From Gallionella sp. (lineage in GTDB: Bacteria > Pseudomonadota > Gammaproteobacteria > Burkholderiales > Gallionellaceae), in assembly GCA_030682375.1 (NCBI GenBank), contig JAUXOL010000010.1:1-64000 (forward strand): DNA of 64,000 bases. Reading direction: 5' to 3'. The position numbers and the translations under genes were made by a program. Positions 8,161-18,643 of the stretch are shown here, one piece after another (the first letter of the stretch is position 1; every line of letters starts with the position of its first letter). The notes under the pieces are model-generated. The model did not search any database, was not told where the DNA came from, and saw nothing but the letters and a program-made list of their open reading frames with translations.

Positions 8161-11100
8161 GTGAGTAAAGCCAGAAAAACAGAGAGTGCCGATTCCGTCG
8201 TCGGCAAGCCCGGTAAGTCTCCCGCCCCCAAGTCGAAAACAGCCAAGCCGGCTGCACTCAAGTCGAAAACAACCAAGCCAGCGGCACCTGGCTCGAAAAC
8301 AGTCAAGCCCGCGGTCCGCGCCGATGCGCCGCAGGCCGCCGTCGCCGCGAAGAAGGCCGCAACCATCGTCGGCAGAATCAAGAAGTCGGTTGAAGTTGTC
8401 GTCAATTCCTCGGCTGAGGAGATTAACTTCCTTGCAGAGAAGGCCAGTAAGAAGCCGCGCAAGCCTCGCAAGGCCGCCGTCAAAAAAATCGTGCCGGTGT
8501 CGGCCCATGTCGAGGAACGGAACTTCATCGTCGGCATAGGTGCATCGGCCGGAGGATTGGAAGCGCTCTCCGATCTGATCGCTTCGTTGCCCGACGATCT
8601 GGGCGTTCCTTATATCGTCGTCCAGCATTTGTCGCCTACCCACCGCAGCATGATGGTGCCGCTGCTGGCGCGCGAAACTTCGATGCTGGTTAAAGACGCG
8701 GAAGACGGCGAAACGCCGTTGGCCAACGTCATCTATGTCACCCCCGCCAACTGGAACATCATCCTGAAAGACGGTGTGATGCGATTGCTGGTTCCGGGCA
8801 AGACCATCCTGCCCAAGCCTTCGGCGACCGCATTGTTCAATTCCATGGCGGAGGAAAAAGGCGAGGATGCCATCGGCGTGATTCTCTCCGGCACCGGTTC
8901 TGATGGCGCGGCAGGCATCGCCGCGCTCAAGGCCGCCGGCGGCTTCACCTTCGCCCAGGACCCCGAGGCGGCGAAGTACAGCGGTATGCCGCAGGCGGCC
9001 ATCAGCACCGGTTGCGTCGAATGGGTGCTGAGTTGCAAAGGGATCGCCGAAGAGATCACGGCCATCGCGAGGGCGCACGGTTTAATCAACCGTGCCACCA
9101 AACAGGAAAATGCGCCGGCCACGATGAAGGGCCTGCTGCAAATGGTGTACAAGCATTCCAAGATAGATTTCTCGGGCTACAAGGAAGCGACGCTGTCGCG
9201 TCGCGTCGAACGCCGCATGGCGGCGAACCGCCTGAACAATCTCGCCGCGTATTTCGATTATTGCAGCAAGAATCCCGACGAGCTGAACAAGCTCAGCAAA
9301 GATATTCTGATTTCCGTTACGGCATTCTTTCGCGACCGGAACAGCTTCGAGGGCTTGCGCAAAACGCTGGCGGAGATCATTGCCGGCAAGGAGCCCGGCG
9401 ACGAGATTCGCATATGGGTTCCGGCATGTGCCACGGGAGAAGAGGCGTATTCGATCGGCATTCTGTTGTCGGATATCTTGGGCGGCAGGATGAACGATTA
9501 CCGCATCCAGATATTTGCCACCGACATCGACATGGATGCCATGGCAGTGGCGCGCAAGGGCATCTATTCCGAAAGTTCTTTGGCCGAAGTCAGTGCAGAC
9601 ACGACCGCACGCTACTTCAGCAAGAAAGCCGATCTCTACGAAATTGCCCGTCCGATTCGCGACATGGTGGTATTCGCCCGTCAGGATCTGGTGCTGGATC
9701 CGCCGTTCCTGCGCCTGGATCTGGTCAGTTGCCGTAATCTGCTGATCTATTTCCAGCCCCTGTTGCAGACGAGGGTGCTGTCAATTTTCCATTTCTCGCT
9801 CAGGCCGTCGGCGTATTTGTTCCTGGGGAAATCCGAGAGCATCGTGCACCAGGATCATCTGTTCGTCCCGGTCAGCAAGGAGGCGCGCATCTTCAAACGC
9901 GTCGCCGCAAAAGATCAAATCATACCTATTCCGCTTTATTCCAGTCAGGAGGCGGGCGCGGGTGCGAATGCCAAGCCGCCGATCACGCTCACGGAGAGGG
10001 CGACACGCAAGCAGGAGAGCAAGTTGCAGAAGGCGCTCTCCGAGATTTACGCGCCTCCGAGCGTGCTGATCAACAAAGAAATGGATGTGATTGAGATTCA
10101 CGGAGACATGCAGGCATTCTTGCAATTTCCCTCGGGCAAGATGGAAACGAACCTGGCGCAACTGTTGCGCCGTGAATGGCGTACCGAGGTTCAAACGCTG
10201 GTCCATCACGCCGATCTCAAGCACACCGTCGCAATGGGACGTATCAGGCCTGTCAAACACAGAGCCGGCCACAGCATAAAGATCGAAGTGCATCCAGTGA
10301 CATCGCGTGACGATCAAAAACAGTTTTTGATCAGTTTCATTTCGCAAGATATCCAGAAAGACGACGTTTCCGCTGCGGATCTGCCACTCCCGAATAGCCG
10401 TGAAATCGAAGACGAGCTGATCGCTACCCGCGAGCATTTGCAAACCGTCATCGAGGAGCTGGAAACTTCCAATGAAGAGTTGCAAGCGTTGAACGAAGAA
10501 ATGCAGGCGGCCAACGAAGAGCTGCAATCTTCCAACGAGGAACTGGAAGCATCCAACGAAGAGCTACAGTCCACCAATGAGGAGCTGACCACGGTCAATG
10601 AGGAATTGATCGTCAAGGGAGGCGAACTGAGCCTGGTAAATACCGAGCTTGAGAACCTGCAAAACAGCACCGGATTCTCGCTTGTATTGCTGGATCAAGA
10701 TTTGCGTTTGCAGCGTTATAACAAGGAGGCTGCCAGCCTGTTCGGTTTTAGTTTGCATACACTAGGCAAGTCGATCCCCGCACTCTCGATTCCCGTGATA
10801 GAGGTGCTGGGATCGGCAAAGCAAGCCATGGCGGACGGCATCAAGCGGCAGCAACAGATGAGCTTCGGCGGCAAGCACTACAACGTCTTGTGCTTTCCCT
10901 ACACCTCGCAGGATCAGACGCTGGGCGGCGTCATCATCACCTTCATCGATGAAACCGAACTGGTCGATGCGCAGCGAGATATCTTGGAAAGCCAAGAGCG
11001 GCTGGTCGGTGTGATGCAGAATTCGCCGTTGCACATCACCATCAAAGATCCTGCCGGCCAGTACCAGTTTGTGAACTCAGCCTTTGAGATCACTTTCGGG

Positions 11101-13026
11101 CTGGATCAAAGCGAGGTTATCGGCAAAACGGATACGCAGATATTCCCCGAACCGCTCGCCGCTATTTTTGAAAAACTGCACTTTGATGTGTTGCACAGGA
11201 AGAATCGCGTGGAAGCGGAGGAGCGTATCCAGATTGCCGATCAGCAGCAGTGGTTCGCATTCATCTGCTATCCGATCAATGACGAGCAGGGTTCGGTCAG
11301 GGCCGTATGCAGCCAGGCGATCAACATCACCGAGCGCAAGGAGCTGGACGAGCAGAAGAAGCTGACCGCCAAGTTCTTCGATTCGGCCAACGAGGGCATC
11401 GTCATCACCGATGTCAATCAGCGCATCGTCAAGGTCAACCACGCTTTCACCAAGGTCACCGGATACGAGTCTGCGGATGCCATAGGCCGAACCCCTAAAC
11501 TGCTGGATTCCGGCAAGCAGGATGCCAAATTCTACGTGGCCATGTGGCACGATCTGAACACGCAGGGTTGGTGGCAGGGCGAGCTATGGAACAAGCGCAA
11601 GGACGGCAGCCTGTATCTCGAATGGCTGACCATCAACACGGTCCGCGACGAGCAGGGCGAACTGACCAACTATATCGCTATATTCTCGGACATCACGCTC
11701 ATCAAGGCCTCGCAACAGCGGCTCGAATATATGGTCGCCCACGACGAGCTGACCAATCTGCCCAACCGCAACGAGCTTAAGGGGCGCATGACGCAGGCGT
11801 TTTTTCGCGCCAAACGGCACGGCAGCAATTTTGCACTGATGTTCCTCGATCTGGATAACTTCAAGAATATCAATGACAACCTCGGGCATGACGCCGGAGA
11901 CATCCTGTTGCAACAGGTAGCGGAACGGTTGAGCATCTGTGTGCGTGGAGAAGATACCGTTGCCCGCATCGGTGGGGATGAGTTCAATGTGTTGCTGGAA
12001 GATGTGACGGAAACGCAGATCGCCAATACCGCGCAGCGCATACTGGACAAAGTTTCCAAGCCGTACCTCATCAAGGATCAGCAGGTTTTTGTTTCCGCCA
12101 GCGTTGGCATCGCGATTTACCCCAAGGATGCCGACGATATTGAGACGCTGACCAAGAATGCCGATTCGGCCATGTATCAGGCCAAGGGACAAGGAAAGGA
12201 CAGCTACCAGTTTTTCACTTCCGATCTGAAAGAGCGTATCAGTCACCGCATCGAGCTCGAAAATGCACTGCACAAAGCAATCGAAGAGAAGGAGCTGAAA
12301 CTGGTTTATCAGCCCGAATTCGATCTTGTAAGTGGCGAGCTTGTTGGCGCGGAAGCTCTGCTGCGCTGGGATAGCAAGCTGTTTGGCCCGGTCGGGCCGG
12401 GCGAATTCATACCGATAGCCGAGGAGTCCGATCTCATTCTGGATATCGGCGAATGGGTGATCGAACATGCCGCCGAGCAATTGAGCACCTGGCGCAGAAA
12501 AGGCAAGGCCTTGCCCGGAACGCTGTTTGTGAATGTCGCCGCGCGCCAGTTGATGCGCCAGCCTTTGCTGGCCATCATCACTCGGCAGTTGCAACGATAC
12601 CGTTTGCCACAAGGCTCCATCGGCATCGAAATGACCGAGCGTACGCTGATGAACGGCAATGAAGAAATCACCCGCAAACTGCACAAGATCGAATTGGAAG
12701 AGATTCCCATCGCCATCGACGATTTCGGTACGGGCTATTCGTCTCTGTCGTATCTGAAGACATTTCCGATTTCCTTCCTCAAGATACCGAACGAGTTCGT
12801 GGAAGGAATCACCTTCGACGAGAGCGACAAGGGCATCGCTACTGCGATTCACGGCGTCAGCACAGCGCTCAAATTGAAAACCATTGCGGAAGGCATCGAA
12901 ACGTCTGAGCAACTGGAGGTTCTACGTCAAATGGGTTGCCAGACCGGGCAGGGATATTTCCTGGGCAAGCCTGTCGATGCGGAAACATTCACAGATCTTT
13001 TTATTGCAGGAGGACGTGCTTTATGA
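8161..13026 (+). CDS. CheB-CheR-PAS-GGDEF-EAL fusion protein
   Basis: A 1621-residue multidomain signalling protein. Residues 1-115 are a Lys/Ala/Pro-rich tail. A CheB methylesterase domain follows with the triad S129 (GASAGG), H156 (QHLS) and D248 (GTGSDG), then a CheR methyltransferase domain (about 325-590; ACATGEEAYS, CRNLLIYF). A glutamate-rich NEELQ heptad coiled coil lies near 760-820, then PAS domains to about 1180. GGDEF is intact at 1271-1275 (RIGGDEF). EAL has EALLRW at 1398 and IDDFGTGYSSL; the usual KID is KIP, with Pro1543, although the catalytic-type Lys is kept. Start is GTG with a weak ribosome site. It would couple receptor-type methylation chemistry to c-di-GMP turnover. 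Confidence 0.93.
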   Translation: MSKARKTESADSVVGKPGKSPAPKSKTAKPAALKSKTTKPAAPGSKTVKPAVRADAPQAAVAAKKAATIVGRIKKSVEVVVNSSAEEINFLAEKASKKPRKPRKAAVKKIVPVSAHVEERNFIVGIGASAGGLEALSDLIASLPDDLGVPYIVVQHLSPTHRSMMVPLLARETSMLVKDAEDGETPLANVIYVTPANWNIILKDGVMRLLVPGKTILPKPSATALFNSMAEEKGEDAIGVILSGTGSDGAAGIAALKAAGGFTFAQDPEAAKYSGMPQAAISTGCVEWVLSCKGIAEEITAIARAHGLINRATKQENAPATMKGLLQMVYKHSKIDFSGYKEATLSRRVERRMAANRLNNLAAYFDYCSKNPDELNKLSKDILISVTAFFRDRNSFEGLRKTLAEIIAGKEPGDEIRIWVPACATGEEAYSIGILLSDILGGRMNDYRIQIFATDIDMDAMAVARKGIYSESSLAEVSADTTARYFSKKADLYEIARPIRDMVVFARQDLVLDPPFLRLDLVSCRNLLIYFQPLLQTRVLSIFHFSLRPSAYLFLGKSESIVHQDHLFVPVSKEARIFKRVAAKDQIIPIPLYSSQEAGAGANAKPPITLTERATRKQESKLQKALSEIYAPPSVLINKEMDVIEIHGDMQAFLQFPSGKMETNLAQLLRREWRTEVQTLVHHADLKHTVAMGRIRPVKHRAGHSIKIEVHPVTSRDDQKQFLISFISQDIQKDDVSAADLPLPNSREIEDELIATREHLQTVIEELETSNEELQALNEEMQAANEELQSSNEELEASNEELQSTNEELTTVNEELIVKGGELSLVNTELENLQNSTGFSLVLLDQDLRLQRYNKEAASLFGFSLHTLGKSIPALSIPVIEVLGSAKQAMADGIKRQQQMSFGGKHYNVLCFPYTSQDQTLGGVIITFIDETELVDAQRDILESQERLVGVMQNSPLHITIKDPAGQYQFVNSAFEITFGLDQSEVIGKTDTQIFPEPLAAIFEKLHFDVLHRKNRVEAEERIQIADQQQWFAFICYPINDEQGSVRAVCSQAINITERKELDEQKKLTAKFFDSANEGIVITDVNQRIVKVNHAFTKVTGYESADAIGRTPKLLDSGKQDAKFYVAMWHDLNTQGWWQGELWNKRKDGSLYLEWLTINTVRDEQGELTNYIAIFSDITLIKASQQRLEYMVAHDELTNLPNRNELKGRMTQAFFRAKRHGSNFALMFLDLDNFKNINDNLGHDAGDILLQQVAERLSICVRGEDTVARIGGDEFNVLLEDVTETQIANTAQRILDKVSKPYLIKDQQVFVSASVGIAIYPKDADDIETLTKNADSAMYQAKGQGKDSYQFFTSDLKERISHRIELENALHKAIEEKELKLVYQPEFDLVSGELVGAEALLRWDSKLFGPVGPGEFIPIAEESDLILDIGEWVIEHAAEQLSTWRRKGKALPGTLFVNVAARQLMRQPLLAIITRQLQRYRLPQGSIGIEMTERTLMNGNEEITRKLHKIELEEIPIAIDDFGTGYSSLSYLKTFPISFLKIPNEFVEGITFDESDKGIATAIHGVSTALKLKTIAEGIETSEQLEVLRQMGCQTGQGYFLGKPVDAETFTDLFIAGGRAL

Positions 13027-13289
13027 ACAGCAAATTTCATTCTAATCAGACGGTGGTTGCTCAGGCCGACGCATGCGATGCGGAGGACGGCCCGGTTCTC
13101 GATACGATGTTTTTTCATGGCGAATCCGCTATCAAGAACCGTCGGCCCACCAGACTGAGCCTGGAGCTGCTCAATCGCGCCAAGGAAAGAGAGTCGGCCG
13201 GAAGCGATGCCCGCATGGGTGCGGAATGCCGGCACAGGGAAGAGTCCGCCAAAGAGGCCGGTCAGGCCGGCAGCGGGTCGGCGCGATAG
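13023..13289 (+). CDS. Small hypothetical protein, coupled to CheB-CheR fusion gene
   Basis: An 88-residue ORF whose ATG overlaps the stop of the fusion gene (ATGA), with AGGAGG at 13008-13013, ten bases upstream, as a strong ribosome site inside the preceding gene. The protein is polar and charged (RRPTRLSLELLNRAKERE), with no TM segment, signal peptide or motif I recognise. The good ribosome site and overlap argue that it is real and coexpressed. Function unknown. Confidence 0.55.
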   Translation: MNSKFHSNQTVVAQADACDAEDGPVLDTMFFHGESAIKNRRPTRLSLELLNRAKERESAGSDARMGAECRHREESAKEAGQAGSGSAR

Positions 13290-13339
13290 AGCCACCCGTT
13301 CCGCCGTGGGCTCATGAGCACACGGCGGAACGCATCCTC

Positions 13340-13975
13340 TCAATCGAACTTTTTATCCCTGTATTCGCACAGGTTTTCGATGATGCATGCGCCGCACTTC
13401 GGTTTGCGCGCCTGGCACACATAGCGGCCGTGCAGGATCAGCCAGTGATGCGCGTCGTGCTTGAATTCCTCCGGCACCACCTTGATCAGTTTGTTCTCGA
13501 CTTCCAGCACGGTCTTGCCGGGTGCCAGCCCGATGCGGTTGCTGACGCGGAAGATATGTGTGTCCACCGCGATGGTCGGCTGGCCGAACGCGGTGTTGAG
13601 TATCACGTTGGCGGTCTTGCGGCCGACGCCGGGCAGCGCCTCCAGTTCCTCGCGCGTCTGCGGGACCTCTCCGTCGTGATGTTCCAGCAGCAAACGGCAG
13701 GTCTGGATCACGTGTTTCGCCTTGGTCTTGTACAGGCCGATGCGCTGGATGTACTCGCGCAGGCCTTCTTCGCCCAGATCGAGTATCGATAGCGGCGTGT
13801 TGGCGACCGGGTACAGCTGACGCGTCGCGGCGTTGACGCTGATGTCGGTGGCCTGCGCCGACAGCATCACCGCGACCAGCAGCTCGAACGGCGTGCGGTA
13901 TTCCAGTTCGGTGGTTGGGTGAGGGTTTGCCGCTTGCAGGCGCAGGAAGATATCGCGGCGTTTAGCTGCGTTCAT
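13340..13975 (-). CDS. nth: Endonuclease III (DNA glycosylase/AP lyase)
   Basis: A 211-residue protein of standard length that removes oxidised pyrimidines and cleaves AP sites. The helix-hairpin-helix LPGVGRKTANVI contains the catalytic Lys, followed by VDTHIFRVSNRIG with the conserved Asp. The C-terminal C-x6-C-x2-C-x5-C cluster (CQARKPKCGACIIENLC) binds the 4Fe-4S. Its start shares one base with the rnfE stop, so it is the last gene of the rnf operon, as in E. coli rsxABCDGE-nth. Confidence 0.97.
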   Translation of the reverse strand: MNAAKRRDIFLRLQAANPHPTTELEYRTPFELLVAVMLSAQATDISVNAATRQLYPVANTPLSILDLGEEGLREYIQRIGLYKTKAKHVIQTCRLLLEHHDGEVPQTREELEALPGVGRKTANVILNTAFGQPTIAVDTHIFRVSNRIGLAPGKTVLEVENKLIKVVPEEFKHDAHHWLILHGRYVCQARKPKCGACIIENLCEYRDKKFD

Positions 13976-14670
13976 CAGGCTTGTGCGGTGCTGTCGGCGA
14001 CTGCGGCGACCGTTTGTTCGCGCGCCTTCTGTTCCGCGCGCAGGTCCAGCCAGTTGCGTCCGGCGATCAGCAGGCCGAGCACGATGAAAGCGCCGGGCGG
14101 CAACACCGCGAGTAGGAAGCCGTGATAGTCGGGGATCACGGTGATCACCCAGGACTTTGCGGCCTCGCCGAACACCATGTCGATGCCGGAAAACAGTGTG
14201 CCGTGGCCGAAGATCTCGCGGATCGCGCCCAGCACGCCCAGCACGGCGGTCAGCCCCAGGCCCATCGCGATGCCGTCCAGCGCCGAGGCCGCAGCGCCGT
14301 TCTTCGATGCGAACGATTCGGCGCGCGCCAGCACGATGCAATTGGTCGTGATCAGCGGCAGGAAGATGCCCAGCACCACATAAAGCGAGTAGGCATAGGC
14401 GTTGATCAGCAGTTGCACCATGGTGACCAGCACCGCGATCAGCAGCACGTACACCGGGATGCGCGCTTCGTTGGGGATATATTCGCGGATAGCCGCGACC
14501 GCGGCCCCAGACAACGCCATCACCAGCGTGGTCGCCAGTCCCAGGCCGACCGCATTCACCACCGAACTGCTGATCGCCAGCAGCGGACAGAGCCCCAGCA
14601 ACTGGGCGATGCCGGGATTCTGTTTCCACAGGCCGCTATAGAAGATGTCCTTGATTTCCTGGTAGGTCAT
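13975..14670 (-). CDS. rnfE: Electron transport complex subunit RnfE
   Basis: A 231-residue inner-membrane protein with about six TM segments, homologous to RnfA/NqrD/NqrE. Family signatures include [20 protein letters not shown] and the N-terminal LLGLCPLLA, whose Cys lies in a segment implicated in intramembrane Fe-S binding. It works in the Rnf complex, coupling ferredoxin:NAD+ electron transfer to ion translocation. It overlaps rnfG by ATGA (14667-14670). A C-terminal extension after about residue 205 is Ala/Glu-rich. Confidence 0.96.
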   Translation of the reverse strand: MTYQEIKDIFYSGLWKQNPGIAQLLGLCPLLAISSSVVNAVGLGLATTLVMALSGAAVAAIREYIPNEARIPVYVLLIAVLVTMVQLLINAYAYSLYVVLGIFLPLITTNCIVLARAESFASKNGAAASALDGIAMGLGLTAVLGVLGAIREIFGHGTLFSGIDMVFGEAAKSWVITVIPDYHGFLLAVLPPGAFIVLGLLIAGRNWLDLRAEQKAREQTVAAVADSTAQA

Positions 14671-15311
14671 TTGGCGTTCTCCTTCGCGGCGGGTGCGAAC
14701 AACTCGTCATGGTGTCGTTCCGCGTAGCGCAGCGTTTTGTGCACCGCCTTGACGATCGCGCGCGGCGTGATGGTCGCACCCGCGACGTAGTCGAATGCGC
14801 CGCCGTCCTTCTTCACCTTCCAATCGGCGTCCTTGCGTCCGGTCAGTGACAGGCCGTCGAAGCCGGTGATCCAGCCGCTTTTCGCGATCTCGATATAGTC
14901 GCCCAGTCCCGGCGTTTCCTTGTGTGTGACCACGCGCACGCCGCCCAGGCGGCCGTCGCGGCGGATGGAAACGATCAGGTCGATGCGACCGCTGTAGCCG
15001 TCCGGTGCGATGGCTTGCAGCACAACGATGGACGGTTCGCCGTTCAGCCGGCCGCGATAGATCGTGGTTGGCGTCTTCGTGCCCAGCAGCTCGTCTGCCG
15101 CCAGTTCGGAGGTGTCCTTCATGATGTCGTTGTCATAGGCCGAAGCCGGTGCGATCTGCGAGACCAGCTTCAGCTTCTCGTTTTCCACGCTCCGCGCGAT
15201 GGTGTCGTGCGTCAGCTCATAGGTCAGCGCCAGCATGGCGGTGCCGATCAGCGCGAAGAACAGCAGGTTGGCCGCGGTATGCAGCGAGGCCTTCGCTATC
15301 GTGCGCCTCAT
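14667..15311 (-). CDS. rnfG: Electron transport complex subunit RnfG (FMN-binding)
   Basis: A 214-residue protein with one N-terminal TM segment (about 8-30) and a periplasmic FMN_bind domain. The covalent flavin attachment motif is seen as AGATITPRA near residue 180, with the Thr esterified to FMN in this family. [12 protein letters not shown] is another family signature. The start ATG at 15311 overlaps the end of rnfD by four bases. Confidence 0.96.
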   Translation of the reverse strand: MRRTIAKASLHTAANLLFFALIGTAMLALTYELTHDTIARSVENEKLKLVSQIAPASAYDNDIMKDTSELAADELLGTKTPTTIYRGRLNGEPSIVVLQAIAPDGYSGRIDLIVSIRRDGRLGGVRVVTHKETPGLGDYIEIAKSGWITGFDGLSLTGRKDADWKVKKDGGAFDYVAGATITPRAIVKAVHKTLRYAERHHDELFAPAAKENAK

Positions 15312-16345
15312 CGTTCGCCTCCGCTCTTCTTGCCGAACACTTTCGGCTGGGTGTACAGCACGATCAGCGGCACGCAGATGTTCATCAGTAGCGTGGCGAA
15401 GGCGGTGCCGTCCGGGAATCCGCCGAAGGCGCGGATCAGGTAGGTTAAAAGTCCTGCGCCTGCGGCGAAGATCAGCTTGCCCTTGTTTGTGGTCGGGCCG
15501 GTCACCGGGTCGGTCAGTATGAAGAACGCGCCCAGCATCGCCGCCCCCGAGAACCAGTGGAACAGCGGCGTGACATAGTGGGCCGGATCGGCCAGATGGA
15601 ACAGGCCTGCGGTGGCGAACAGCGCGCCGAGATAGGCGACCGGAATATGCCAGCTGATGATGCGTGCGGCGATCAGGTACAGGCCTCCGGCGAGGAATCC
15701 CCACGACACCATTTCGCTGCCCTGTCCGGCCAGCCGTCCGTAGATCGGCATGTCGAAGATCTGTTTGACCGGCTCGTCGAGATGCAGGTGCGTTTTCAGC
15801 GTGTCCAGCGGCGTGGCCATGGTGATTGCGTCCAGCGTCACGCCCGGCGGCAATGAGCCGATGAATATATAGCGCAACTGTTCGAGGAAGCTCAGTTCTA
15901 TCTGCCCCAGCCCGTGCGGGGTGAGCCAGTGCGTCATCGGCACCGGGAATGACACGATCAGTACGGCGAAACCGATCATCGCCGGATTGAACGGGTTGTT
16001 GCCGAGGCCGCCGTACAGATGCTTCGCGACGACGATGCAGAATGCGGTGCCGACCACGATCAGCCACCAGGGGGCGAGCGGCGGGATGGACAGCGCCAGC
16101 AGCCAGCCGGTCAGCAGCGCGCTGTTGTCCTTCAGGAACGGGGCGACGGGGCGGTCGCGCAGCTTCAGCATCGCGGCTTCGGTCGCCAGTGCGGTGATGC
16201 TGGCCAGCGCGATGGAGACGAGAATAGCCGGGCCGAAATACCAGACGTAAAGTGCGATGCCGGGAAGCAGCGCCAGCATCACCCTGAACATGATCTGCGC
16301 GACGGTGTCCGGTTTGCTGATGAAGGGAGAGAAGAATGCGGCCAT
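15308..16345 (-). CDS. rnfD: Electron transport complex subunit RnfD
   Basis: A 345-residue integral membrane protein with about 9-10 TM segments, homologous to NqrB. Diagnostic motifs are GGLGNNPFNPAM, the flavin attachment-like DAITMATPLD (about 180-190, Thr for covalent FMN) and FFILTDPVTGPTTNKGK. It forms the membrane core of the Rnf complex. One base separates it from the rnfC stop. Confidence 0.97.
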   Translation of the reverse strand: MAAFFSPFISKPDTVAQIMFRVMLALLPGIALYVWYFGPAILVSIALASITALATEAAMLKLRDRPVAPFLKDNSALLTGWLLALSIPPLAPWWLIVVGTAFCIVVAKHLYGGLGNNPFNPAMIGFAVLIVSFPVPMTHWLTPHGLGQIELSFLEQLRYIFIGSLPPGVTLDAITMATPLDTLKTHLHLDEPVKQIFDMPIYGRLAGQGSEMVSWGFLAGGLYLIAARIISWHIPVAYLGALFATAGLFHLADPAHYVTPLFHWFSGAAMLGAFFILTDPVTGPTTNKGKLIFAAGAGLLTYLIRAFGGFPDGTAFATLLMNICVPLIVLYTQPKVFGKKSGGER

Positions 16346-16346
16346 G

Positions 16347-18026
16347 TTATTCCTTCGGGGGTTCCACGTCGGATTTCGCCATCTCGCGCATGCGGGCGCG
16401 GCGCGCCTCGATTTCGGCGATCTCCGCCAGTTGCTCCGCGGACAGGTTCTCGGTGTTCTTCGGCTTGATCGCCGCGGCCTGCTCTTTGGCGTGTTCGATC
16501 GCGGCCTGGATCTTCATCTGGGCGGTGGTCTCCGGAGTCGCGTCGGGATTGATTGCGACGGCGGGAGGCTCGACCGGTTTCGCCGCCTGCGCGGCCTTTT
16601 CCTTCGCGGCCAGCCGTTCGGCCTTCTCTCGCTTCTCGCGTTCGATGCGGAACTCGCGGTATTCGTGGCGTTCGCGCGCCCGGTCGGCGGCCAGTTTGTC
16701 TTGTTCGCGCATGCGGATCTCGCTCTTGGCGAAGCGGAAATACTGCACCAGCGGGATGTGGCTGGGGCAGACATAGCTGCATGCGCCGCACTCGATGCAG
16801 TCGAACAGGCTGAACGCCTGCGCCTGGCCGAAGTTCTTCGACTGGGCGAACCAGAACAGATCCATGGGTTGCAATTCCGCCGGGCATACCTGGGCGCAGC
16901 GAGTGCAGCGGATGCAGGGCAGCGCCGGCGGAGGCGCGGGGAACAGTTTCTTGGCGGCGGCGATTATGCAGTTGCTTGCCTTGACTAGCGGCACGGAGGT
17001 CGACGGCAGCGGCATGCCCATCATCGGGCCGCCCATGATATGGCTGTCGGTGTCGGGCAGCGGTTCGCCCAGTGCGATCAGTTCGGATAGCGGTGTGCCT
17101 ATCAGCGCCTCGTAGTTGCCGGGCCGACGGACATTGCCGGTCACGGTGACGACGCGCGAAACCAGAGGCTCGCCGTGGGCGATCGCGCGCCAGGCACTGT
17201 AGACGGTCGCGACGTTGAAGCATTGCACGCCGATATCGGTCGGCAGCTTGCCGGACGGCACTTCGAGGCCGGTCAGCACGCGGATCAGCTGTTTCGCGCC
17301 GCCGCCCGGATACACCGTCGGCACGGTGACGACCTCGAAGGGCAGGCCGCCGTCGGCCACTGCGCGGTGCATCGCCGCTATCGCCTCCGGCTTGTTGTCC
17401 TCGATGCCGATCAGCACTTCTTTCGCTTCGAGCATGGAGCGAAGCATCTCGGCGCCCTGCACGATCCCGGCCGCGCGTTCGCGCATCAGCATGTCGTCGC
17501 AGGTGATCCAGGGCTCGCATTCCGCGCCGTTCAGGATCAGCGTGCCGATCTCCTTGTTCGGGTGGTTGCGTAGCGGCCGCAGCTTGATGTCGCTGGGAAA
17601 CACCGCGCCGCCGAGCCCGACGATGCCGGCCATGCGCAGCCGGTGGCGCAGTTCTTCTGCGGGCAGGGTGCGGTAATCGCTTGCCTCGCGCAGGAACCAC
17701 TCGTCCTTGCCGTCCGGGATCAGCGTCGCGCACAGGTCGGGCAGGCCGGAAGGATGGGCGACCGGCTGCATGTCGATCACGGTGATCGTGCCTGACGTCG
17801 GCGCATGCACTGCGCTGGAGACGAAGCCGACGGGCTCGCCGATGAGCTGGCCTTTCAGCACATGGTCGCCGACCTGTACGACAGGTTTGGCGGCTTCGCC
17901 TGCATGCTGGCGGAACGGAACGATCAGTTTCGCCGGCAGCGGTGCGGCGGAAATCGGCTGCTGCGTCGATGGCGTCTTGTTGCCGGGCGGATGCACGCCG
18001 CCGTGGAATTTGTATAGCGTCCTCAT
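16347..18026 (-). CDS. rnfC: Electron transport complex subunit RnfC
   Basis: A 559-residue cytoplasmic subunit that takes electrons to or from NAD(H). It has a barrel-sandwich N-terminus ([10 protein letters not shown]), an NADH/FMN-binding NqrF/NuoF-like core ([29 protein letters not shown]) and two 4Fe-4S motifs, [12 protein letters not shown] and [12 protein letters not shown], near 375-425. The C-terminal about 130 residues are Lys/Glu/Ala-rich and probably coiled, of the variable kind seen in RnfC proteins. It overlaps rnfB by four bases. Confidence 0.97.
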   Translation of the reverse strand: MRTLYKFHGGVHPPGNKTPSTQQPISAAPLPAKLIVPFRQHAGEAAKPVVQVGDHVLKGQLIGEPVGFVSSAVHAPTSGTITVIDMQPVAHPSGLPDLCATLIPDGKDEWFLREASDYRTLPAEELRHRLRMAGIVGLGGAVFPSDIKLRPLRNHPNKEIGTLILNGAECEPWITCDDMLMRERAAGIVQGAEMLRSMLEAKEVLIGIEDNKPEAIAAMHRAVADGGLPFEVVTVPTVYPGGGAKQLIRVLTGLEVPSGKLPTDIGVQCFNVATVYSAWRAIAHGEPLVSRVVTVTGNVRRPGNYEALIGTPLSELIALGEPLPDTDSHIMGGPMMGMPLPSTSVPLVKASNCIIAAAKKLFPAPPPALPCIRCTRCAQVCPAELQPMDLFWFAQSKNFGQAQAFSLFDCIECGACSYVCPSHIPLVQYFRFAKSEIRMREQDKLAADRARERHEYREFRIEREKREKAERLAAKEKAAQAAKPVEPPAVAINPDATPETTAQMKIQAAIEHAKEQAAAIKPKNTENLSAEQLAEIAEIEARRARMREMAKSDVEPPKE

Positions 18027-18592
18027 GCGGATTCCCGACCGACGGTATTGGCTGGCTGCAACGCATAGACCGGATAGCGCCATTTCCAGTTCTCGAGGTT
18101 CTCGCCTATGGATTCCATGCTGATGCAATCCACCGGGCACGGAGGCAGGCAGAGTTCGCAGCCTGTGCATTCGGAGGCGATGATGGTGTGCATCTGCTTG
18201 GCCGCACCGACGATGGCATCCACCGGGCAGGCCTGCAGGCAAAGCGTGCAGCCGATGCAGGTATTCTCGTCGATGAAGGCGACGGCCTTGGGCTTGGGTT
18301 CTGCACCACTGCCGAACGGCTTGAACTCGACGCCGAGCAGGTCGGCCAGTTTCTTGATGCCTTCCTCGCCGCCGGGCGGGCACAGGTTGATGTCGGCTTC
18401 GCCGTTCGCGATTGCATCGGCGTATGGGCGGCAGCCGGGATAACCGCATTGTCCGCACTGGGTCTGCGGCAGGATCGCGTCGATCTTGTCCGCCAGCGGG
18501 TTGCCTTCGACGCGGAACTTGATCGCCGAATAACCCAGCACCGCGCCGAGCGCGATCGCAATGATGGACATCACCAGCAGCGCCGACAGCAT
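18023..18592 (-). CDS. rnfB: Electron transport complex subunit RnfB
   Basis: A 189-residue ferredoxin-like subunit. An N-terminal TM anchor (about 3-25) is followed by the four-Cys cluster [13 protein letters not shown]...LCPPGG and two 4Fe-4S ferredoxin motifs, [16 protein letters not shown] and [16 protein letters not shown]. It relays electrons between soluble ferredoxin and the membrane core. The last residues overlap the rnfC start. Confidence 0.97.
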   Translation of the reverse strand: MLSALLVMSIIAIALGAVLGYSAIKFRVEGNPLADKIDAILPQTQCGQCGYPGCRPYADAIANGEADINLCPPGGEEGIKKLADLLGVEFKPFGSGAEPKPKAVAFIDENTCIGCTLCLQACPVDAIVGAAKQMHTIIASECTGCELCLPPCPVDCISMESIGENLENWKWRYPVYALQPANTVGRESA

Positions 18593-18610
18593 TATTGGAC
18601 CGAGCCCATT

Positions 18611-18643
18611 ATTTGATTAAGCCGGGTCATTTGATTAAGCCGG
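18611..18643 (-). repeat. 18-bp tandem duplication at the end of rnfA
   Basis: ATTTGATTAAGCCGG occurs at 18611-18625 and 18629-18643. The downstream copy (in rnfA sense) repeats the last codons in frame, so read-through of the TGA would add PGLIK before a TAA. Confidence 0.7.
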
